From Cynocephalus volans (taxonomy: Eukaryota > Chordata > Mammalia > Dermoptera > Cynocephalidae), in assembly GCF_027409185.1 (NCBI RefSeq), contig NC_084472.1:46301427-46365426 (forward strand): DNA of 64,000 nucleotides. Direction: 5' to 3'. The translations under genes were made by a program, and so were the position numbers. The notes beneath the pieces are model-generated. The model searched no databases. It had not been told where the DNA came from and saw only the letters and a program-made list of their open reading frames with translations. Positions 57,701 to 64,000 of the stretch are shown in pieces; the first letter of the stretch is position 1, and the number at the start of each line of letters is the position of its first letter.

Positions 57701-60096
57701 GTCTCAATCAAAAGGGAGAATTACCAAGATCTTCATCACACATCTTCATGGAGATCATTTCTTTGGCCTTCCTGGCCTCCTCTGCACAATCAGCCTACAG
57801 AGTGGCTCCGTGGTCTCCAAACAGCCTATTGAAATCTATGGCCCTATAGGGCTTCGGGACTATATCTGGCGAACCATGGAACTTTCTCACACAGAGTTGG
57901 TTTTCCCTTACGTGGTCCATGAGCTGGTGCCTACAGCAGATCAATGTCCTGCAGAAGAACTAAAAGAATTTTCACATATGAATAGAGCAGACAACCCTCC
58001 CAAAGAGGGACAAGGAAGAACTATCCTATTAGACTCAGAAGAAAACTCATACCTTCTGGTTGATGATGAACAGTTTGTGGTAAAAGCATTTCGCCTCTTT
58101 CACAGAATTCCCTCCTTTGGATTTTCAGTTGTGGAAAAGAAACGCCCAGGTAAACTCAATGCGCAGAAACTAAAAGACCTCGGTAAGTGGTTTTTTTTTT
58201 TTCTCTTCTCATCAAGGTGTTGTAAACTGTAGCTGTTAGAAGTATCATAGTAACTTTCCTTTCCTGTATCCCTGGCTTAAAATGTCATTTTCTCCACTTA
58301 CTTCCTTTGCTCAAAGTTTGCTTATGAAGGGAAATCCTTGGGGCCACAAGATGCTATTCAAAGCAAAAACCAGGTATATATTTGACTCCTTTTCTATTTG
58401 GCTCACAGTATGCACATTCTTAGTCTGTCTTCAGCTTACACTGCCTTGATTGGCAAGGTGGTTTGGGTGGTGGTGGTGGTGGCGATTTTAGGTCCAGGCT
58501 TTTTTTAAAAGAAAAATGTCTTCTAATTACTTTCAGGATTTCTTTCTCTATCTATTTTGCCTACTCATTCAACCTTGATTAAATTAATTTGGTGTTCAGA
58601 GCACCGTGCCTTAGCCAGTTTTATAGTTTTATAACAAGGTTCATCACAGGTAAAAGCAAACACACAAAGATGGGTGCGTGGCCCATCTAAGGCTTCACAC
58701 CTCCTCCATGCTAGGCCATTGTGCACAAGGGGGTATTTAGCATTTCTTGCAAAGTAGAGCCCAGGTCCATTATACCTCCAGCATTACCACCGTCCTTGGC
58801 ATGGCATAGCAGCAACTGTAAAAAGCCTGGTGGTGTTTTTTGTACGTTTATTTCTTTATGCAGTCTCTTCCCCAACCAAAACAAAATGCTAGATGATGAG
58901 GAAAAGTGACTTAGGCCAGAGGTATTTTTATTACCTAAAAGCCTGTGGAAATACTATTATATTTGGAAACTCTGAACATGATCTGTGTTGGAATTGGTTA
59001 TAACATTATACTTGTTTGTAAGTATTGTCCAGAGTGATAATCAGTTGTTATTCTAGATTAATATAAGATTTAAACCCAGTTTAGTAAACATGAAATCGCC
59101 CCTGTCTACTGAGAAAATTGATCATGTATGATTGCCTGAAATGCTCCTCGATCTTGTGATCCAAACAATCCTCTCTAACAATTTTGAATTAAGTTAGTCA
59201 GTTTGTAGGTACCTATCTTGACTAGGCATTGATTATATGATTATTTAAATGTACTCTTTAATTTTACCCAAAGATGAGCTTATTAAATTTAGCACTCTTA
59301 GAAACTGTTATTCCCACATACATCAGTGACTCAAGGTTGTTATCTGGACTTTTATTTATAAGGACTTAGAAGGACTTAGGAGCTTAAAATTCATCTGGCA
59401 CATATGCATGGGAAATGTTTTAAGTACTAAGGCATTGCTAATAACAATCAACGCTAAACTTTTAAAAATGTATAAATATTCTAGTTTTCTATAAGTAGTA
59501 AAACATAACAATTATGAACAGAATTGGATGCCTTTTCCATTTGCTATTTGCTATACTGTTAAAACAGACTCTTTTTAAATGTCATAAATTCCATTCCCAT
59601 GATGTAATGTTACCTGCATTCATCATTAGGTGTTCCGCCAGGTCCTGCCTATGGGAAGCTGAAAAATGGAATTTCTGTTGTTCTGGAAAATGGGGTTACA
59701 ATTTCTCCCCAAGATGTCTTAAAAAAGCCTATTGTTGGAAGAAAAATCTGCATATTGGGTGATTGTTCTGGGATTGTGGGTGATGGAGGAGTGAAGCTGT
59801 GCTTTGAAGCAGACCTGTTGATCCATGAAGCGACCCTGGATGATGCCCAGATGGACAAAGCAAAGGAGCATGGCCATAGCACGCCACAGATGGCAGCAAC
59901 GTTTGCAAAGTTGTGCCATGCAAAGAGGCTGGTTCTGACTCACTTCAGTCAAAGGTACAAACCAGTTGCCTTGGCCAGAGAAGGAGAAACAGATGGCACT
60001 GCAGAACTAAAAAAGCAAGCTGAATCAGTGTTAGATCTCCAAGAAGTGACTCTAGCAGAAGATTTTATGGTAATTGGCATTCCGATCAAGAAATGA
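51560..60096 (+). CDS. ELAC1: ELAC1, tRNase Z short form (3' tRNA-processing endonuclease)
   Basis: Joined coding exons 51560-51716, 57715-58182 and 59630-60096 give 1092 nt, 363 residues plus stop, the same length as human ELAC1. The enzyme is a zinc-dependent metallo-beta-lactamase-fold endonuclease; ELAC1 repairs and processes tRNA 3' ends, mainly in cytosol and nucleus, with no visible mitochondrial targeting peptide. Seen: N-terminal MSMDVTFLGTGAAYPSPTRG strand-loop; catalytic HLHGDH at residues 62-67; PPGPAYGKLKNG (the PxKxRN-like loop); GDCSG with the metal-binding Asp; HEATLDD; HGHST; and LTHFSQRY. All motifs are intact and there are no stops or shifts. The start is the first ATG of exon 2, at 51560, with a second in-frame ATG two codons later. 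Introns are GT-AG and both Gly codons split at junctions are restored correctly. Confidence 0.98.
51717..52254. other. ELAC1: ELAC1 intron 2, left part, unassigned
   Basis: No recognised repeat or gene; short chance open frames only. Confidence 0.4.
52255..52420. repeat. MIR SINE
   Basis: CAGACCTGGAGTCTAGTCCC, TTGCGACCTTAGCAAATC and GAAAATGGGGATAAAAAC are MIR body strings. Confidence 0.8.
52430..52780 (+). mobile_element. L2 LINE 3' fragment
   Basis: AGGTCAAATGCCATCTCCTC and AGGCTTTTCCTGAGCATTC match the L2 3' end pattern. Confidence 0.7.
52781..53926. other. ELAC1: ELAC1 intron 2, unassigned, with (GA)n
   Basis: Contains an (AG)n microsatellite at about 53393-53412. The rest is unassigned, G-rich for an intron. 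Confidence 0.4.
53929..54637. mobile_element. Tigger/pogo-type non-autonomous transposon (MER44-like)
   Basis: Starts CAGTGGTCTACCCTTA and ends TAAGGTGTGACTACGG, inverted repeats, flanked by TA at 53927-53928 and 54638-54639. Interior CCTCCAGTGGATGCCTGAAA is a MER44/Tigger7-type string. No transposase frame survives. Confidence 0.8.
54645..55175 (-). mobile_element. MLT1-type MaLR LTR (reverse)
   Basis: GTTATCTAATGCTGCATAAC, CTGTGGGTCAGGGAGTTGG and GTGAACACCAGGAGGTGGGG are MLT1 strings in reverse orientation. Old and diverged. Confidence 0.75.
55176..55749. other. ELAC1: ELAC1 intron 2, unassigned
   Basis: AT-rich; no recognisable element beyond a T-rich run near 55628. Confidence 0.35.
55750..56110 (-). 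mobile_element. Old L1 3' fragment, antisense
   Basis: TTTTGTATAAATGGAATCGT and TATGTTGCAGACATTTTCTG are antisense old L1 3' strings. Includes a short (GT)n. Confidence 0.5.
56111..57714. other. ELAC1: ELAC1 intron 2, right part, unassigned
   Basis: No gene or repeat family named. 57110-57190 is a pyrimidine-rich (CTCCC)-like tract. Confidence 0.4.
57715..58182 (+). CDS. ELAC1: ELAC1 exon 3
   Basis: Acceptor CAATCAAAAG at 57714 has a weak polypyrimidine tract. 468 nt from GG (completing Gly53) through RITKIFITHLHGDH to DL plus one base; donor GTAAGT at 58183. Holds the catalytic histidine motif. Confidence 0.97.
58183..59629. other. ELAC1: ELAC1 intron 3
   Basis: Contains a T-run right after the donor and (GGT)n at about 58466-58482. 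Otherwise nothing recognised. Confidence 0.6.
59630..60096 (+). CDS. ELAC1: ELAC1 exon 4 (terminal coding exon)
   Basis: Acceptor ATCATTAG at 59629. Begins GT (completing Gly) then VPPGPAYGKLKNG and runs to IPIKK and TGA at 60094-60096. Carries the GDCSG, HEATLDD, HGHST and LTHFSQ motifs. Confidence 0.97.
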
Positions 60097-60848
60097 AACC
60101 AGTGTTCCTGAATGCATATCGACTTGTCTGTGACTATGTTACTGAACCTACAGTCCAGTTTTATGTTTTTTGTTTTTGGTCTGAAATTATTTGGGCCCTG
60201 AGAATCCTAAAAAGGATAGACCTGCATTGCTAAACTGACTCAGTAGTGAGAGGGAGCAAGCTTTTTGATAATAAATCATTTTTAAAAGAAAAAAGCCCAG
60301 CATCCTTCTTAAAGTCCAAATTTGACAAAATGATAGACAATTCAGGTATACTTCTCCTTTTGTGGCTACTGCCACAAATATATGCCAGTATTCCATGCAA
60401 TCCTGGGCTTAGCTTCTGCCCATCTTTATTGCTGTTGTTGGCACAGTACACAGGGCTTGGCCCTCTTGGCTAAAAATGGTATTTTTGGCAGTTTGTATTG
60501 AATCTGTTCTTGTTATTAACAGAATAGAGAGAAATGTAATGAGACATGGGACATGCAGGATTGGTGATAGCATGACAATAGCTTTGCTGAAATACTGAAT
60601 GCAGGGTTGGGCTGGGTGTTGATCTTAGTATTTTATTGAACTTTCTGGTTTGCTCTTAACCTGTGGTTTTCAGCTGGGGTGGTCCTGTTCCCCTAGAAGG
60701 AGTTTTGAAATTGTGGGTATATTTTCATGTCACAATGACTGTGGTGGTGGGGAGCGGGGGTAGGAATGGTGGTACTACTGGTATTTAGTCAATAGGGGTC
60801 AGGGATGCTAGATGTCGTACTACATTTGGGCCAGTCCTGTACAATAAA
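60097..60848 (+). other. ELAC1: ELAC1 3' UTR, candidate poly(A) signals
   Basis: AATAAA at 60270-60275 and at 60843-60848. The second lies inside a repeat (60655-60890). Which is used cannot be told from sequence. Confidence 0.5.
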
Positions 60849-60890
60849 GAATTATCTCACCACTAAATGCAAATTGCGCTTGCTGAAATA
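60655..60890. mobile_element. Old non-autonomous DNA-transposon remnant
   Basis: GTGGTTTTCAGCTGGGGTGG, GTGGTACTACTGGTATTTAG and ATAAAGAATTATCTCACC match a common old mammalian repeat that I cannot name with confidence. Confidence 0.5.
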
Positions 60891-61399
60891 CACAGCAAGT
60901 TAAAAAACTTATGCCCCCAGTGTGAATACACTTTACCAACATTAGTGACATAATGAGTTGGATTACTAGGTGAGTAAAAATCCTACAACAAATTCTAAAG
61001 AGTGAATATGCTGGCATTAGAATGTCATATGAAATGTTATTTGAAAGAAATGAGCCATCAAGTGAAGCTTATAAATCTGGAGATAAAAAATGCTATCTGT
61101 TAAATTGAGGTTTAACTTATATGTCCCTATTAATAATTCTTTGAGCACAATTTTATAAATGTTCTCTGTAGCTTTTCCTTCTGAGCTATCTTTCACCTCC
61201 CTTCTGTCTGCAGTGGGCTCTCTTGATTCACTTTCCCTAAATGTTTCTCAAAATGTGTTCCTTGGAAAGCTAGTCTTGAGTGCTGATTCATTCAAAAGAG
61301 CTCCCTAATCAATCTATTTGGGAAGTGCTTTATGCTGTGTGTCCCTCTTGGAGTGATCTAATGCCCATCAGAGTATTATAAACAGTGTTGCTCTGAATG

Positions 61400-61640
61400 A
61401 TCATAAACCAGCCTCTGGTGCCAGAAAGACCTGATTTCAGAGTCCCATTTAGTATCTTATGGTGGTAACTCTGTGTGATCTGGAGCAGGTTACTTACTCT
61501 CTTCGAGCTTCTTCAGCTTTCTCATTTCTAAAATGGGAAAAATATAAGACTTGCTTCATAGGATTGTGAGGATTAAACAAGAAATTGCATATAAGGAGTA
61601 CAGCATATTGCTTAATGCTGTTGAGAAATTCTGCAGTACA
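61400..61640. repeat. MIR SINE
   Basis: GTGTGATCTGGAGCAGGTTA, CATTTCTAAAATGGGAAAAA and TAGGATTGTGAGGATTAAAC are well-preserved MIR core strings. Confidence 0.88.
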
Positions 61641-62947
61641 GAGGCCTGTCAACTCTGTTTAACCCCTTTCTCAGTCCTGTCTCACCAAATACTATCTATC
61701 AATATCTCAAGAACTTAGAGAATTTTACCATACACATATTTAGAAACATTGGCGTAGTGGATAGTTTTACATTCCTTTGCATTCTGGGGCTTCTCTGATC
61801 AAAATTTTTGACTCCTGGCTGGTCATGGAGACTCCAAAGTAGTGATGATCACGGTAGGTTTGGTTACTTAATATCTCAGTCATCCTGATACAGTCTCTAG
61901 AATGATCTGCCTCTGTCTGACTCTAGACTGTCTGGCCCCAAACTGCCAAAGTTTGACCAGGCTTAAAGTGTGTCTTGGTTTCTGAGATCAATTTAAAGGA
62001 GCATTAATGAGACACCTGCTATGTGGTCAAACCTGTACAAGAGGGAATGGCTAGGAGTAGTATCTACACTGTATGGAGTCCTATGTCCTAGTCACCTCTT
62101 CATTCTTAGAAATGCCTACCTGTAGTCAGCACTCAGAAATGTTCTTTGAATGAAAGAAAGCCTTGATATCACGAGTGTGCAAACTTTGGGACATATTTCT
62201 CTGTCTAGCCAATTTTATTACCATGCTTGTCAAAAAAATTTAAGCCACCTGGTTGGCGGTGCCATATTCATTGAGGACCAAGTAAGTGCCAAGCTTTATT
62301 GTATTGGGAGAACATAAAAGAATAAACAACAACAAAAACAAAAGAACAAAATTCCAGCCTTAAGCTTGTGGTCTAGTGGTAGAGACAGATAAGTAAACAA
62401 AAGTAAGTATGTTGTTCCTTCAAATTCTCCTCATCTTGTGGCCTGACACTCAGTTTTGCTGTTCTTGAGCATTACTTGAGCTGTGCCCTTAGAATCAGGC
62501 TCTATAAATATATGTGGGCTAAGCCCTCAGAGTCTGTGGGAACTTGGAAACGAATTGATATGTTGAATCCAGTCTAGGGTATCAGTCCATGGTGAGAATT
62601 CTTTCTAGACCCTCTTGTGGCCTAGAATTTGTTTTTAATGATAAGAACATTCTAAGAATTTGCTGAGCTAGAATTAAGAATGTAGCTTATATTGGATTTC
62701 AAAACCTGTAATTTACTCATGGTTATATGACTCTAAGAGGGGAGAAGGGATTATAACATGTATTTTGCCCCTAACTTACTTGATCACTGAATCTTCTTTT
62801 TGCCAGGGAACATCTTGGAACATTGAGAAACACTATTCCTTATGGCTCTCAAAACTATTATATTTGTATTTTTTACCGGCACAATTTATTGAAGTAATGA
62901 TTTCCCCGTGTACACATAATAGAGTGCTTTGTTTGACCTAAACTGGC
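61641..62947. other. Downstream of ELAC1, nothing recognised
   Basis: Unassigned sequence with no exon I can identify. SMAD4, the next human gene, is not seen. Confidence 0.4.
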
Positions 62948-63055
62948 TTTTTTTTTTTTTTTTTTTTTTTTTGGTGACCAGCTGGTCCAGCGAGCTGAAC
63001 CTTTGACCTTGGTGTTCTCAGCACCATGCTCTCCCGAGTGAGCTAACCGGCCATC
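62948..63055 (-). mobile_element. tRNA-derived SINE (reverse)
   Basis: Long T-run, GGTGACCAGCTGGTCCAG...GCTCTCCCGAGTGAGCTAAC. Target duplication ACCTAAACTGGC (62936-62947) / CCCTAAACTGAC (63056-63067). Confidence 0.9.
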
Positions 63056-63169
63056 CCCTAAACTGACCTTCAGTTGTCAAGAATACATAGATACCTGCTT
63101 ATTTTTTTAGATTTTTTTAGATTTTTAAAGAAATGCCCTTTCCAGCTCTCAAAAGTGGTTTAGGCTATA

Positions 63170-63700
63170 ACATCCCATGACATTAAATGTTCTCTGAAAG
63201 CATGAATTTAATAATTTTATATTATTCCATTCTATAGATGTAGTATCATTTGTACGTTTTCCTATTTGGGGCATTGACATTGTTTTGTTATAAATAATAC
63301 TATCATGAATATTCTTGTGCATAAATCTTTGTATCCCTGAGTATTTCCTTCCTTGAATTTGATTTCTGTGAGTGTCAAACATCTGATTCATCTGATTATT
63401 TTTTTAGACTCTGGGTAGGAATCGCCACTTGTTTTCATGCTAATTTACACTCTTAGCAGCAGCATAGGAGTGGCCTGTTTTTGCTGCTCCATCAATAGAT
63501 GATATATATGGAATATCGTCTATTCCATATCTAAGTATATGGAATACTTTTTACTTAAAGAGGTAAAAATCCTTCCTGCTTCAGTGGCAGATGTACAGTG
63601 AAGGTACCTTTGTCCTCACAAAGGTATAAATTTATAGTGAAATGTACTGGTTCTGTCCTTACTGATTGATGGATTTTTCAGGTAATGAATGAGTCAGTAC
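63170..63700 (-). mobile_element. Old L1 3' fragment, antisense
   Basis: TATTATTCCATTCTATAGAT, ATAATACTATCATGAATATT and GGAGTGGCCTGTTTTTGCTG resemble antisense old L1 3' sequence. Confidence 0.5.
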
Positions 63701-64000
63701 TTCTCTTATAAGGAAAACCTAAAAAGGAAATGCTGGTAATGCTTTGAATGTTCTCTTTTGGCACGATAAGAATAGAGTTGGGGGGTGGGGGGGGGTAACA
63801 GTGCAAAATTCTTTTCTTCCATAGTAGGAAGTATACAATGTCTAAAACTGAAAAATAAATAGCACTTTAAGCATATTACGATTTTAAAAAGCAGGGAGAG
63901 GTGGGGAGGGAATACCGGATGAATAGTTTAGAGTGGAGGAAGGGGTCCTTAGTGGAAGGGCAAGGGGTGTGAGGAGAGATGGTTAGGGGACTTCTATTTT
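63701..64000. other. Right edge, nothing recognised
   Basis: Contains a G-run at about 63779-63796 and a purine-rich stretch at 63890-63990. No gene. Confidence 0.4.

Overview
This window is mammalian nuclear DNA. It carries the 3' end of ME2 (mitochondrial NAD(P)-dependent malic enzyme 2) and the whole of ELAC1 (short-form tRNase Z), both on the + strand and in the order found in the human 18q21 block ME2-ELAC1-SMAD4. No SMAD4 exon is seen; the right edge looks like ELAC1 downstream sequence. The species is probably a colugo (Dermoptera). The young SINEs are tRNA-Ile-like monomers and dimers with A tails and target-site duplications, no Alu was seen, and tRNA-Ile-derived SINEs are the known hallmark of dermopterans. 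This assignment is an inference from repeats.

Layout. 1-22563: the last four ME2 coding exons (3387-3489, 16676-16746, 17600-17698, 22396-22563), encoding the C-terminal 146 residues. The large intron between the first two holds an old LINE that was split by a nearly full-length L1 (9007-14964) with an exact 16-bp target duplication. 22564 to about 45600: ME2 3' UTR and intergenic DNA, almost all nested repeats: L2, MIR, an ERV1 solo LTR, an old minus-strand L1 with MaLR LTRs inserted in it, and L1M 3' ends. 45640-46270: CpG-rich ELAC1 promoter with a non-coding first exon. 51552-60096: three coding exons of ELAC1 giving an intact 363-residue protein with all the metal-binding motifs of the tRNase Z fold. 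60097-64000: ELAC1 3' UTR and downstream repeats.

The two genes are not an operon. ME2 acts in mitochondrial malate-to-pyruvate metabolism and ELAC1 is an RNA-processing endonuclease. They share only chromosomal neighbourhood.

The most informative unexplained signals are in the repeat fraction. A MaLR-type LTR sits inside a lineage-specific tRNA SINE. Five copies of a palindromic mariner-like MITE are present, four of them exactly 86 bp. Several short dispersed direct duplications (41-83 bp, 0.7-1.5 kb apart) occur, including one pair that brackets the ELAC1 promoter. I found no CRISPR, operon, prokaryotic or viral-infection system, and no convincing new protein-coding gene.
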